Assembly: GCA_963759125.1 (NCBI GenBank)
Contig: CAVWXN010000005.1
Coordinates: 992,001-1,056,000 of the forward strand
DNA: 64,000 bases
From: JABDQA01 sp963759125
Lineage (GTDB): Bacteria; Desulfobacterota; Desulfobulbia; Desulfobulbales; Desulfocapsaceae
Reading direction: 5' to 3'
In this document: one piece after another, positions 25,690-36,077 of the stretch
How positions within the stretch are numbered: the stretch's first letter is position 1
How the letters are laid out: every line of letters starts with the position of its first letter
Translations under genes and position numbers: made by a program
The notes under the pieces: model-generated
Database searches by the model: none
What the model was told of the DNA's origin: nothing
What the model saw: only the letters and a program-made list of their open reading frames with translations

Positions 25690-25777
25690 AGAAGTTCTGA
25701 ACTACAGGATGGTCGATTGCTAGGATTACTAGATCCTGAGCTATAATTGATAAGTATAAACAGCGGAACAGGCTCTG

Positions 25778-27737
25778 TCAGTAGGCCATATAGTTGAGTG
25801 ACTTCATGATCAGGGCGAAGCCCATGGCGAACATGCCGGTCAACCCCATACCGCAGGAGAATCCGGCCAGCAGGACCGGGGCATACTGACGCCACATCGG
25901 CACCGTATTTCTTCAGGAAAAAATAGCGGCCCAGCAGGGCTCCCGCCACCTCGAGAATGAGCCCGTGGGGGGTTGACTGACCGAGCCCCCTGACCACACC
26001 GTAGATCAGCAGGACCGGCAGTCCGAACAGACTGAGGACGAAATAGGCCAGCAGGCCGAAACCAAGCCCCGAGAAGACGGTGGTCCCGTTGAGGGCCTGG
26101 TAGAAGGCCGAGTTCCCTTCCAGGGTTGAAGTCTGCATCAGCAGTGTGTTAAGGGCCTGCAGATGCCAGAGTTCCTGGGCGTAGGGGTAGCTGGCCGACG
26201 GTATTGGCGCCAACCGCCAGATGAATTGCGAGAAAAAGAGAGAAGCGATCATAACCACCGGGAAAACGATGATTTCAGCCTTGATGATGCCCCTGATCGA
26301 AGTACCGGTCAGTTCGATCTGGCGAAACTGGACAGTGGCCTCTCCATAGTTGTGAATCGGGATCGGCGCGTACCAGATCTCGATGCCTTGATAACCGAAG
26401 AAACGGGCTCCGGCGATAAAGCTGGCTTCCCTGACCAGCGGCAGGCTGACGAACTGCCCGGCGATACCCTCCATTCGTGCGGTTATATAGGAAATAATCG
26501 GGGTATAGATAAAGCCGTAAGCCAGAAAGAATATCCAGGGAAAGGTCGGCACCAGCCAGACACAGAGAGCCACATAGGCCAGGGTTGAAAACATGTAAAT
26601 GGCAATCGAGATCCAGAAGTTGAAGTCACCCCTGCCTTTGGGCGGGTTGAACAAATCTTTCAAGGTGCCCCGGTCGGAGGATGTGTCCCTGAATGATCTG
26701 ACCACCGACCAGATGCCGATCACCCCGATGGCCAGTCCGAGGCCGATGCCGAAGCTCATGTAAAAATCGAAATTGTTGGCAAATACCGTCTCCACGGTGG
26801 CCATGCCCGGATGCCAGCGATGCAGGATGCCCTGGCTATAGAGAATCGGATTCATGACGATGGTGATGAGCAGTCCGATGAGTCCGCCGATAACCGCCCA
26901 GAAGGGCAGCACCATGCCGACGAACACCAGTCCCAGGTCGAGCTGCAGGCCCGTGGCTACGGCCGGGAGCACCGCTTCGGTATGGCTGGTCAGCTCAATC
27001 CAGGGTATGGGGATGAGACGGATTGCCTCGGTGAAGATCAACCCCGAGGCAACCGGCAGCAGTACATAGACGGCGCCGAACACCAGCCCTATAACGCCGC
27101 CGATGGAAAATACCCGCCACTTCCAGCCCGATTTCTTCTCTTCGGTCGACTCGGCCAGGGCCATGGTGCCCAGGGCCGCCACCGGGGCCATCGGAAAGGG
27201 CAGCTTCTCCACATCCGAGGTGATCCGGAAGAGAGCATAGCCCAGACCGAACTGATCGATGCGCTGGATAATCTGGGAACCGACCAGCAGCAGGATGGGT
27301 ATCATCCAGTCACGGTGCAGAAAGGTGCGCTCGATCATCGACATCGATTCGGGTCCCGGAGCGACCCAGGCCGGTATATATTCGGTGAGGCCGAGCATCC
27401 GGGCGGCGTCGGACTGGACCAGGTATTGATTCCAGAGCAGGCCGGAAAAGGGCGAAGCGAGGGCCGCACCGGCCATATAGTAGAGCAGGAATATCTCCTG
27501 CTGCTTGAGTTCCGAATGGGCTCTTTTGGCAATCTCGGCAAAGAGGATGATGGTCACCCAGCGGGCTGCGGGGCCGATGCCCTGGCCGATGACTAGCTGC
27601 AGGTACATCGAGCCCGGCATCATCAGAAAACCGATGAAGACCGCCCCGATGATGGTCTTCCAGTCGAATCCCTCCTCGAAGTGGTCGGGCGGCGGCAGCA
27701 GGTCCCGATATTCTTTCAGTTCCTTGTCATCGTACAT
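25778..27737 (-). CDS. OPT/DUF6785-type polytopic permease, first copy, C-terminal frameshift
   Basis: A protein of about 650 residues with some 15 membrane segments, starting WKTIIGAVFIGFLMMPGSMY and containing EEIAKRA-like loops and GLGQSTPHGLILEVAGALLG near the end, as in oligopeptide-transporter (OPT) superfamily members of unknown substrate. The reading frame as given drifts into unrelated sequence after KKYGADV. Shifting one base at about 25887-25895 restores a hydrophobic, family-like end, RQYAPVLLAGFSCGMGLTGM, stopping at 25778 instead of running 36 bases into the ABC exporter gene. It lies four bases after the second OPT gene, so the two permeases are co-expressed and may pair. Confidence 0.8.
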
Positions 27738-27741
27738 AGTC

Positions 27742-29757
27742 TTAATCCGGCAGCACCATATAACCCGAGAAGGTAAATTGGCCGACTAGAGCCCAGATTC
27801 CGCCCATCAGCAGATCACCGATGATCAGGCCGATAAAGAAATATTGCATCTTCCTGAACAGGGTGACACCGCCATACTTCATGCACAGCGCATTGCACAG
27901 CCAGCCGATGAAGAAGCTTACCCAGAGAATCCGCATGGCCGAAGAATAGGCGGTGAGGTAGCCGATGGGGTGAATCGGCCACCAGTAAAAGCGTTGATAG
28001 CAGAAGACCAGCACCAGCATGATGCCGGTGCCGATCATAGCGAAGGTATAGACGGAATCGCCTGAAGAGACAGGGTTGACGATAAGTCTGAAGGCATTCT
28101 CATAGACGTTGAGCGTGGTCGAGGTGGCCCATTCCAGCTCCAATTCCCGGATACCGTAGCGGTAGCAGAGCGTCATCATGGCCAGTACCGAGGTGGTTAC
28201 CGAGACGGCCAGGGTGAGCAGCATGCCACCGAAGACAAGGGTAGTCGGATTCTTTCCCTGATGAATTTTCTTGCTGTGCAGCAGCGAAGGCATCAGCGAC
28301 TCACGCAGGTCGACGAACAGCATTTTCTGACTGATGGCGCCAATCAGACCGCCGGCACCGGCAAATATCTTGGTGCCGAAATTGGTTATCAGCCCGTCGA
28401 TGGGGGCGGCGGTCAGGGTAAAGTAGGCAAGGCCGCCCTGGCAGATGATCCGGGTAGCCACCAGGGAAATCATGAAAAATGAGCTGATGATCAGCAGTGC
28501 GGTGAAAGGCGACAGTCCCTGCCAGAAGAACCAGAGAATCAGGAAGAAAAAACCTCCCAACACGCCCCAGAAGGACAGGCGTACGTCAAACCATTCGCTC
28601 TGTAAGCTTTCCCCGGGTTTAAGAAAAAGCGCCTGCTTTGAAACATCCAAGAGATGGTGCCGGGCCAGCCAGACCAGGAAGACAAAAAAGACACCGTAGG
28701 CGCCTATCATCTGCATTTCCTCGGGTCTGGTCAGGGTCGGGCCGAAGGTGATTCCCAGCTCTGAAGCAGGTACCGCGTAGCCGGTGATGTCCAAGATGCC
28801 ATAGAGCAGGCCTCCGGCCAGGAAAAAGACCCAGAAGCTGAAGGAAATCTGCCTGGAAGTGAGGAAGGCGAAACCGATAAAGGCCGGATAGATGTATATC
28901 TTGAGCTTGTAGAAACCGGAAAGCAGCCCCTCTTTGGGAAAATACTTGCCAGCCAGAACCAGGGTCTGAATCGTTGGTACAGAAGGAAAGTGAAGGCTGA
29001 GGCCGTTGAGCAGATGGAGGCAGACCGGAATCAGCAGGCCGACCAGCAGAAAACGGTTGGTTAGCAGCTTCAGGCCATCCGGGCTGTCAACCGTGTAGCT
29101 GACGAATTGGGAGACCTTGAGCAGGGGGAAATTGAGCTTTTCATTGACGATCCATTGCCGGGAGAAGAGGTTGATGATGCATATCATCGTTATATAGCTC
29201 AACAGAATAAAGAGGCCCCAGCGGAAGAACACCGAGGACCAGGCCTGCCAGGGTATCTCTGCCAACACTTCCAGCCAACCCATGGATCGACCCGAGGGCA
29301 GGCCGTTGTAGAGAAGTTCTATGGCACTGAGATCACTGGGCATCAATCCCTTGGGCAGCAGGGGGTCGAAGGTCTCGCGCCACTGGTTGCCGGTGGTGGC
29401 GAATTGAATCGGGGCGGTCAGGTTGATGAATAGGGTCCGGGACAGACCGGTATAGGCAATACCGGAACCGATGACCATCTGCATCCACATCACCAGCAGT
29501 TCCGATCCGGTGATCAGCACTCTGGATTTGAACACCCGGGAAATCAGCAGCACCAGAAGCGCCAGCACCAGAAACAGAAAAAACGGGGCCAGCGGGAAGT
29601 GGCCGCCGCCAAGCGGGGTGGCCCGGTGATATATGTTGTTGACCGGGGTCAACAGGCAGATTGTACCAGCCAGCAGCACACCGATAAATATTGCCCTCGG
29701 TCTGATTCGCGAAGTGAGCTGGAGAGTTGTGGCGTCCCGGTCCATAGCGTTGCTCAA
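27742..29757 (-). CDS. OPT/DUF6785-type polytopic permease, second copy
   Basis: A 671-residue membrane protein with about 15 hydrophobic segments, beginning SRIRPRAIFIGVLLAGTICL. It belongs to the same broad OPT-like group as the next gene but is clearly diverged from it. Loops such as FSRQWIVNEKLNFPLLKVSQ (an acidic NEKLxFP motif) are typical. OPT proteins carry peptides or metal chelates by ion coupling; here the substrate is unknown. The TTG start gives a TTGA overlap with the stop of the M28-like/FtsX gene; an ATG at 29745 is an alternative. Confidence 0.82.
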   Translation of the reverse strand: MSNAMDRDATTLQLTSRIRPRAIFIGVLLAGTICLLTPVNNIYHRATPLGGGHFPLAPFFLFLVLALLVLLISRVFKSRVLITGSELLVMWMQMVIGSGIAYTGLSRTLFINLTAPIQFATTGNQWRETFDPLLPKGLMPSDLSAIELLYNGLPSGRSMGWLEVLAEIPWQAWSSVFFRWGLFILLSYITMICIINLFSRQWIVNEKLNFPLLKVSQFVSYTVDSPDGLKLLTNRFLLVGLLIPVCLHLLNGLSLHFPSVPTIQTLVLAGKYFPKEGLLSGFYKLKIYIYPAFIGFAFLTSRQISFSFWVFFLAGGLLYGILDITGYAVPASELGITFGPTLTRPEEMQMIGAYGVFFVFLVWLARHHLLDVSKQALFLKPGESLQSEWFDVRLSFWGVLGGFFFLILWFFWQGLSPFTALLIISSFFMISLVATRIICQGGLAYFTLTAAPIDGLITNFGTKIFAGAGGLIGAISQKMLFVDLRESLMPSLLHSKKIHQGKNPTTLVFGGMLLTLAVSVTTSVLAMMTLCYRYGIRELELEWATSTTLNVYENAFRLIVNPVSSGDSVYTFAMIGTGIMLVLVFCYQRFYWWPIHPIGYLTAYSSAMRILWVSFFIGWLCNALCMKYGGVTLFRKMQYFFIGLIIGDLLMGGIWALVGQFTFSGYMVLPD

Positions 29758-32700
29758 CCCGTCTGCCCGGCCAGTAAGACTTCTTTGAAATCCTCACCCA
29801 GTTGCCGGTGGACGCCCTGATCCATCGACCGCCAGATAAGAAGCTGCTTGCGAAGCTGGTGGATGAACATTTTATTGATCCGTTGCCATTGTCCCTTTTC
29901 CCCTGATTCCCGGTGTATCTTCAATTGTATGGCCAGGAATTCCGGGCTCCCGGGAGCGGGAACAAAGAAAATGTCGATTCGCTGCATAATCCCAAAATCA
30001 AAGGGGGCCAGCCAGACCCGGGCCTGCAGATGAACCTGCCCGGCCAAAGCGCTGTTTTTCGGTTCGATTACCAGCTCGACGTGGCCGGTGGAGAATCGAC
30101 CGTGCGAAATATCCTGATGACCCATGAAATAGTTGTAGATAAAGCCGCCGATCGATTCGCGTTCCTCCTCTTTCATGTAGAAGGGCAGGTTGGTATCGAT
30201 GGTGTCATCGACAGGGGCGGGCAGCTCAAATGAGCGGTTGACGTCGGGAATGGCAATCCGGGCGGCAACACGGGCGGGATAGATGACCGAGATAAGTACC
30301 ACGGCGATGACCAGGATCATGGCGGCCACGCCGGCGGTGGAGGAGTAGTTGACAGTGATACCTTCCCAGAAGGCCGTGCCGGAGAGAAAGGCCGCCGATA
30401 CCTGGGCCAGCAGGTAGCCCAGGACAACGGAGATAACGGCCAGGGCCATCGCTTCGGCGACAAAGAGGAAGCCGACATGGGAGGGGGCCAGTCCCACCGA
30501 GGTGTAGATGCCGATCTCGTTCTTCCTTTCGTACACAGAGCTGATCATCGTGTTGAGGACGATGAGGATCGAGATCAGCAGCGGAATAATGATATTGGGA
30601 ACTCCGCTGTAGGCAATTGTATCGCTGAGGTTGTAGAGCCAGACGCCACTCTTGTCGCCGGTGAAAATGGCCAGGCTGAAGCGATCGATCAGTTGCGAGG
30701 CGATTCCGTCGATATCGGTTTCAGAGTGGGGCCGGACGGCAATGTTTTTGAGCACGCCGCCCATGGCCAGCAGGGTGGGGGCCGGAACAAAGGCGGTCAG
30801 TGAGCCGGGGATATGCGTATATCGTCCCTGGAAACTGCGAATGTCCTCACCCGATTCGATTGCTTCCTGCTCGACATCGGAGAGTCCCTCGGAGCGATCC
30901 CTGGGAAAGGTCACCGGCGTCAACGGCTCACCGTCGAGATCCAGGGTCTGGTCCAGCGTTCCTCCAGGAAAGGTTCCGATCACCGTAAAATCGGTTCCCC
31001 AGAGTTTTATTCTACTGTCCTCACCTGGTGTGACACCAAGCTGGGCTGCGGTTGATTCTGACAGGATTATGGCCGTATAATCATCTTTTGTGAACCATCT
31101 TCCGGAGGAGAGCAGTCGATCAAGCCCGGTCACTTCGGCTTCAAAATGGCTCAGGCCCACCATTCCCTGCAGTTCGGCACGGTTGTCATTATAGCGCAGC
31201 GGTACGTGAATTGACTGGGTCGGATCGGCTGCCTCGAGCCAGATCCGCGGCGCCGGGGTGCTGATGTCCTGCATGCTCCCTTCGAGGATTGCGGTTGCCT
31301 GGGGCGGCATCGACTGCCAGTTCAATTTCTTCATCAGCAGCCCGTGATAGGGGGCCTCTTCCTGAAAAAACAGCCGGTTGGTCTGGACATTCGACTTGAC
31401 CGTGGTGAAGCTCATGATGGTAAAGGTCAGGATGATCAGCGTCGAGCAGGTCAGGATGGTCCGAATCCTTCGCCGACGGAGGTTGGAAACGCCCAGAAAA
31501 AAGGCGGCCACGAAGGCCTTCCAGCGGCTGATTTCAGCGGCGCTCATATTGCTGGCATGGCGTTGCAGCAGAATCATCTCCTCCTCGAAGCGGAAGAAGA
31601 TGATCAGGGTGACCATCAGCGAAAGACCGATGATGAAGAAGGCAAGAATTACCACCATCGGGCTGTAGGCCAGCTCGAAGGCAGGGTGAACGTTGTAGAC
31701 GATAGCGATCAGTCCGATAAGAATGAGGCTGAAGGCACTAATCCGCTTGTAGATGTTGGCGTAGCCGAATAAGAAACGTTCCATGCAGAAGGCAAACGGC
31801 ACGAACAGGGCAATATAGAAGAGGACCCCGAAGAGGACGTCCTTCTGGGTTTTCTCTATCTGGGTGTAGACGCGTGCGGCCAAGGCCTGGGATTCCGAGG
31901 CTGCCTCTCTGAAGTCGGCATAGTTGAGCTCATCGAGGTGCCGGGCGCTGTTCGCCAGTGAAGTCAGACCGCGCTCCTTGAGTCCGTTGATCCTTTCGTC
32001 ATAAATGCCGTGTGATTCGAGGTTCAGAATTCGCGGGGTCAACAGGGACCAGGCATCGCTGGCAGAATGGAAAATGGTATTGTTGATCTGGGGGTTTTCA
32101 TCGACGGGAAAACCGGTACCCATCGGTTTTTCTGCAGAGGCATTAGACAAGATGAATTTCCGGGTCAGAACATTGTCGGACAGGGTGAGCTTGAGGCGCG
32201 CCGCCGGTTCCAGATAAATTGAGGAGATGATTGACTCTCTGGTATCTATCCTGCTGTACCAGTAACGCTGCGGCGGTGCGTCCCGTCTGCCGTCGAAGAG
32301 GTAGAGCTTGGTCATATACTCGAGGCTTCGGGGCTCCAGGAGATCGAAAATAGTAGTCTCGCTGCAGCCAAACATGATGAGCCTGGTCTTCATCGCCCGG
32401 CGCACTATTTTTACCCGGTAGTTGTCTTTGGTCGTCTCCTTTTTGTCAATTGCCCAGACCACCCGGCCGCTTTCCTCGTCAAACCGGTAGCCTTCGATGA
32501 TGAGCTTGTCGAACACATTTTTGCTGTCGGCAATACCCTTGTAGATAAAAGTGCCGTCCCGGTGGACCCAGCCGTAGAGTTCGGCAATACCCTGATAGGA
32601 GAGCAACATGGAATTCGAGGTGGGGTAGTTGGCAAAGAGTTCGCCGTGCAGCATCAGGTTGCTGGTCCCGGTCACCGAGGAGTAACCGTTGCGCGGGAAC

Positions 32701-34514
32701 AGGTTGTCATGCAGCTTTGGAGCAGAACTGACGCCCCGGATCATGTCTTCGAGCAGTCGGTACTGGTCGTTGACATAGGTCCAGTTTATCTTCTCCGAGG
32801 TGTCCCAGGGGGTGCCCCATAAAAATCTGGCGTCACCAATGGTGGTCAGGGTGACGCCTATATAACCGGCCAGTGAGCTGACTTCGCCGCCGAGATACGG
32901 ACGATCGAGGAAATAGGAGTCCCAACTGCGCAGGTTGCTCGGTTGCAGAGAGTTGACATAGCGGGCCGTGCCTTGAGCATTGGCCCCGCTCTCTTCGAAG
33001 ATCTCGCCGATGGTGCTGAACATACCCGTCCGGTTGATGCGCGGGCGCAGCTTGTAGAGCCAGCCCCGGTGAAAACCGCCAATTCCCTCGCCATGGCTTG
33101 AGAGGTGCAGAGACAGCACCGCTCCCATGTCATAGTCCCGGGTCAGCTGCCTGAAATCAAGGGCGGACTCCAGGGCCTGCAGCTGATCTTCAAAATCGAC
33201 GATATCATCCTTTTTGGTCTGGATGACGGTTGGCAGAAGATCGGCGAGGAGTTCCTGTTCTTCTTCGGGAAGGTCGTGATAGGTTTGGGCCCAACTCAAT
33301 CGTCTAAGAGTATAGCGCTGGTCGGCCAGGACCTTGATCTGCTCTTCGGAACCGTTCTCCTTGCGCATTCTCAGGTTCATCAGGCGGGTTGAACTCCGGT
33401 CGACGGCATACCTGAGATCATTTTCTATGGCCTTTGCCAGGAGCGCGTCTCGTTCGGGATCATTGGCAAGGGGGAAGGAGATACTATTGATCAACTCCAG
33501 GTTTTCTTCTGCCGCCGCTATCATTTTTTTCAGCTCGCTCCGTCGATCCCTCATACTCTTTGTGCGTTCCTGCATGGACCAGATCAATTCCCGCATGCCG
33601 TGCAGAGATTGCGCATGACCGCTGGTGGCGACGAACAGCAGTGAGTGCCCGGGCGGAGCGGTGGAGAAATGTTCAGCAAGTTTGAGCAGGCTGGCAATGG
33701 AGATACTCTCATCGGCTCCAGGTGAGCGGCCTGCCACATGGGCGGTGGAGTCATAGAAAGCCTCGATAATGATCAGTTCTTCCGAGAGTTCGGGATCGCT
33801 GCCTTCAATGAGGCTGTAGATAGTTCTTTCAGTACTGTTCTTCCAGGTAATCTGTGAGGAGAGTGTCACCCGGTCGCGGACCAGTCCGTTAACCGCCTCC
33901 CGATAGTTTCCAAACAGCGCTTTGGCCTGCTGCTCCTCCATCCAATAGGATGGAAAGCGGATCGGGGAGAGCTCTTCCTTTTCACGAAAAAAGCTGTTGG
34001 TAGTGGTCGCCCCGGAATCGATGAAGATAACAGCCGAGGATCCGAGCGAGGCGGCGGTTAGCCAGCTGGATCCGGAGTTGAAATCCATCAGCAGGATGGC
34101 GTCTTTGATCAGCTTCTGGTCAAGCTCAGCCAGATTACCCTTGTCGACCCAGTAGAGCGGGCCCTCAATTTGGCCGTCTATCGCCTGCGGGGTGACCGCG
34201 TTGTTCATCAGGGGGGAAAGGTTAACCGTTTGATCGTCTAGAGTGATGGACGCATGGTGCACCTGACGGGTGGGGATCTGGAAATAATAGGTCTGCGGAT
34301 CGAGACCGAGTTTGGTGAAATAATCGGCAATGAAATCAGCCGTCCTGGCGCTGCCCTCGCTTCCGCTGCTGCGGTCACCGTAGCTGCTGAATTCCGCGAC
34401 GATCTCATCTATACCCTGGGAGCGGACCGGTGCTGCCAGAACAAGCATCATTATTACGGACAAAGCACAAAGGGTGCTTGGCGCTCGACTGATTATGGGC
34501 AGAAAATTACGCAT
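29754..34514 (-). CDS. M28 peptidase-like ectodomain fused to FtsX/MacB-type ABC permease
   Basis: A 1586-residue protein. A signal/anchor segment (residues 15-32) precedes a very large periplasmic part whose first 330 residues resemble M28 zinc aminopeptidases (ELIIIEAFYDSTAHVAGRSP, GADESISIASLLKLAEHF). The first zinc His is replaced by Phe (AFYDS for AHYDS), and the paired acidic residues after it look altered, so catalysis is doubtful. After about residue 880 come three membrane helices, then an FtsX permease core with its own periplasmic domain (LRRRRIRTILTCSTLIILTF ... IIIPLLISILIVLNTMISSV, YERKNEIGIYTSVGLAPSHV). A cytoplasmic tail of about 140 residues follows. It should couple to the ATPase encoded 16 bases upstream. 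Confidence 0.85.
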   Translation of the reverse strand: MRNFLPIISRAPSTLCALSVIMMLVLAAPVRSQGIDEIVAEFSSYGDRSSGSEGSARTADFIADYFTKLGLDPQTYYFQIPTRQVHHASITLDDQTVNLSPLMNNAVTPQAIDGQIEGPLYWVDKGNLAELDQKLIKDAILLMDFNSGSSWLTAASLGSSAVIFIDSGATTTNSFFREKEELSPIRFPSYWMEEQQAKALFGNYREAVNGLVRDRVTLSSQITWKNSTERTIYSLIEGSDPELSEELIIIEAFYDSTAHVAGRSPGADESISIASLLKLAEHFSTAPPGHSLLFVATSGHAQSLHGMRELIWSMQERTKSMRDRRSELKKMIAAAEENLELINSISFPLANDPERDALLAKAIENDLRYAVDRSSTRLMNLRMRKENGSEEQIKVLADQRYTLRRLSWAQTYHDLPEEEQELLADLLPTVIQTKKDDIVDFEDQLQALESALDFRQLTRDYDMGAVLSLHLSSHGEGIGGFHRGWLYKLRPRINRTGMFSTIGEIFEESGANAQGTARYVNSLQPSNLRSWDSYFLDRPYLGGEVSSLAGYIGVTLTTIGDARFLWGTPWDTSEKINWTYVNDQYRLLEDMIRGVSSAPKLHDNLFPRNGYSSVTGTSNLMLHGELFANYPTSNSMLLSYQGIAELYGWVHRDGTFIYKGIADSKNVFDKLIIEGYRFDEESGRVVWAIDKKETTKDNYRVKIVRRAMKTRLIMFGCSETTIFDLLEPRSLEYMTKLYLFDGRRDAPPQRYWYSRIDTRESIISSIYLEPAARLKLTLSDNVLTRKFILSNASAEKPMGTGFPVDENPQINNTIFHSASDAWSLLTPRILNLESHGIYDERINGLKERGLTSLANSARHLDELNYADFREAASESQALAARVYTQIEKTQKDVLFGVLFYIALFVPFAFCMERFLFGYANIYKRISAFSLILIGLIAIVYNVHPAFELAYSPMVVILAFFIIGLSLMVTLIIFFRFEEEMILLQRHASNMSAAEISRWKAFVAAFFLGVSNLRRRRIRTILTCSTLIILTFTIMSFTTVKSNVQTNRLFFQEEAPYHGLLMKKLNWQSMPPQATAILEGSMQDISTPAPRIWLEAADPTQSIHVPLRYNDNRAELQGMVGLSHFEAEVTGLDRLLSSGRWFTKDDYTAIILSESTAAQLGVTPGEDSRIKLWGTDFTVIGTFPGGTLDQTLDLDGEPLTPVTFPRDRSEGLSDVEQEAIESGEDIRSFQGRYTHIPGSLTAFVPAPTLLAMGGVLKNIAVRPHSETDIDGIASQLIDRFSLAIFTGDKSGVWLYNLSDTIAYSGVPNIIIPLLISILIVLNTMISSVYERKNEIGIYTSVGLAPSHVGFLFVAEAMALAVISVVLGYLLAQVSAAFLSGTAFWEGITVNYSSTAGVAAMILVIAVVLISVIYPARVAARIAIPDVNRSFELPAPVDDTIDTNLPFYMKEEERESIGGFIYNYFMGHQDISHGRFSTGHVELVIEPKNSALAGQVHLQARVWLAPFDFGIMQRIDIFFVPAPGSPEFLAIQLKIHRESGEKGQWQRINKMFIHQLRKQLLIWRSMDQGVHRQLGEDFKEVLLAGQTG

Positions 34515-34530
34515 TCGCCAGGTGGTGATG

Positions 34531-35256
34531 TTATTCCAGCCCGCCGGTCCTGATTTCCAGTTCCGATCGTTCCTGGATTTTCTCTACTCTGCCGTCACGA
34601 ATCCAGATTACCTGGTCGGAGACGTTGAGCATTTTGTAGTCATGGGTCGCGGAGATGACCGTGACCTTCCTTTCGCTGCTTAATTCTTTGAGCAGGTCGA
34701 TTATATCTTCGCCCGTTTTCAAGTCCAGATTGCCGGTCGGCTCATCGGCCAGAACGATAGCCGGGCTGTTGGCCAGGGCCCGGGCGACGGCAACACGCTG
34801 CTGCTGACCGCCTGAGAGCTCGGTTGGTTTGTGGGTGTGTCTGCCGTCGAGACCGACTTGTTTGAGCAAAGCCATGCCCTGCTCGACGGCCTCATCATTG
34901 GAGACGCCCGCAAAGGTCATCGGTAGGGTGACGTTTTCCAAGGCGGTCATCACCGGAATCAGATTGAAGGTCTGGAATATATAGCCGATCTTACGGCAGC
35001 GCAGCCAGGCCAGTTCATAGGCGTCAAGCTGGGCGATGTCGACCTCGTCGATGAAAACTTTTCCCGAGGTGGGTTTGTCGAGCCCGCCAATCATGTTGAA
35101 CAGGGTCGATTTTCCCGACCCGGAAGGGCCCATGATGCTGAGATATCGACCCTCTTCAATCTCGAGGTCGATGCCTTTGAGCACCTCGACGACTATCTTG
35201 CCGAGATCAAAGTTCTTGGTTACGCCGCTGACTCTGACTATCGTTTTTCCAGCCAT
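34531..35256 (-). CDS. ABC transporter ATPase, LolD/MacB type
   Basis: A 241-residue stand-alone ATPase with Walker A GPSGSGKST (43-51), Q-loop IFQTFNLIPVMTALENV, signature ELSGGQQQRVAVARAL, Walker B IVLADEPTGNLD and switch His in SATHDYKML. The LIPVMTALENV and DEPTGNLD motifs place it with LolD/MacB/FtsE enzymes, which drive FtsX-type permeases by mechanotransmission rather than classical transport. It lies between the small FtsX permease and the M28-like/FtsX fusion and presumably energises a heterodimer of the two. Confidence 0.92.
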   Translation of the reverse strand: MAGKTIVRVSGVTKNFDLGKIVVEVLKGIDLEIEEGRYLSIMGPSGSGKSTLFNMIGGLDKPTSGKVFIDEVDIAQLDAYELAWLRCRKIGYIFQTFNLIPVMTALENVTLPMTFAGVSNDEAVEQGMALLKQVGLDGRHTHKPTELSGGQQQRVAVARALANSPAIVLADEPTGNLDLKTGEDIIDLLKELSSERKVTVISATHDYKMLNVSDQVIWIRDGRVEKIQERSELEIRTGGLE

Positions 35257-35293
35257 GACAGGTTATCCACGTTTAGTTTGATACATAACTATA

Positions 35294-35944
35294 CTACTGT
35301 TCCTGCCGCATTGCCTCCACCGGCTGCATCCTGGCGGCAATGATGGCGGGGTAGATTACGCCAATAAGGCTGAGACCGGTTCCGACCACAATACTGAGCA
35401 GCATCGAGAAGCCCAGCGCCAGCCAGGGAAAAGAAGTTATAATGCCGGTCCCCAGGCCCAGCAGTGAGGTGATAAGGGCACTGACCACGCCCAAGACGGA
35501 TCCAGCCACCGAACCGACCAGCCCCTGCATCAGGGCCTCCAGGACAAAGAGCCGGACGATGAAGCGGTCCAGGGCCCCCAGACATTTCATCGTCCCGATC
35601 TCGCGGAAACGCTCAGTGACGGACATGAGTTGGGCATTTATGATTCCTACGATACAGACCAGCAGTGACAAAGTGACGATCCACCGCTGCTTGGCGGAGG
35701 CGGTGATGACATCGGATCCGAAACTGACATCGTATCCGGCCTTCACCAGAGTCTGATAGCCGCTGATATCACCTGAGTTCAGCAGGGCTTGAGCAAAATC
35801 GTTGCAGGAGCGCATATAGCAGAGGAAGGCTACAGCCAGCACCAGACTGGTGGTGGTCACCAGCGAACGGAAAAAACGCACCCGGATTGACTGGTAGGCG
35901 ATTTCCAACGATTTTCTGAACGGCAAGGCAATGAGACGTTTCAT
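35294..35944 (-). CDS. FtsX-type ABC permease, short form
   Basis: A 216-residue permease with an N-terminal amphipathic/cytoplasmic segment, a first helix (SLVTTTSLVLAVAFLCYM), a short periplasmic loop, and the C-terminal FtsX core (GIINAQLMSVTERFREIGTM, KCLGALDRFIVRLFVLEALM, VIYPAIIAARMQPVEAMRQE). It is far shorter than the usual 380-400 residues because the periplasmic domain is almost absent. The partner encoded downstream carries an enormous periplasmic part, so the transporter would be strongly asymmetric. It is the first gene of the operon running down to about 22026. Confidence 0.85.
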   Translation of the reverse strand: MKRLIALPFRKSLEIAYQSIRVRFFRSLVTTTSLVLAVAFLCYMRSCNDFAQALLNSGDISGYQTLVKAGYDVSFGSDVITASAKQRWIVTLSLLVCIVGIINAQLMSVTERFREIGTMKCLGALDRFIVRLFVLEALMQGLVGSVAGSVLGVVSALITSLLGLGTGIITSFPWLALGFSMLLSIVVGTGLSLIGVIYPAIIAARMQPVEAMRQEQ

Positions 35945-36077
35945 CTTCGAATCTGAAATGGAAAATGAAGCCTGGTCACTGGAAGTTTCCGAAGCGAAAG
36001 AATACCATTGATACTATCTCCACGGATAGATAATTGTCAACGATATTCAGAGGAACTAGGCGTCGCTGGCTGATCGG

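Noticed and set aside
25653..25777. Extension of the OPT permease reading frame into the ABC exporter gene
   Set aside because: The tail is hydrophilic and unlike the family, and a one-base shift gives a proper end at 25778.
26811..27596. Long plus-strand open frame across the OPT permease
   Set aside because: His/Gln/Gly-rich shadow of a GC-biased gene on the other strand, overlapping a clear membrane protein.
30652..31080. Plus-strand open frame over the M28-like/FtsX gene
   Set aside because: Ser/Arg-rich antisense shadow of a well supported gene.
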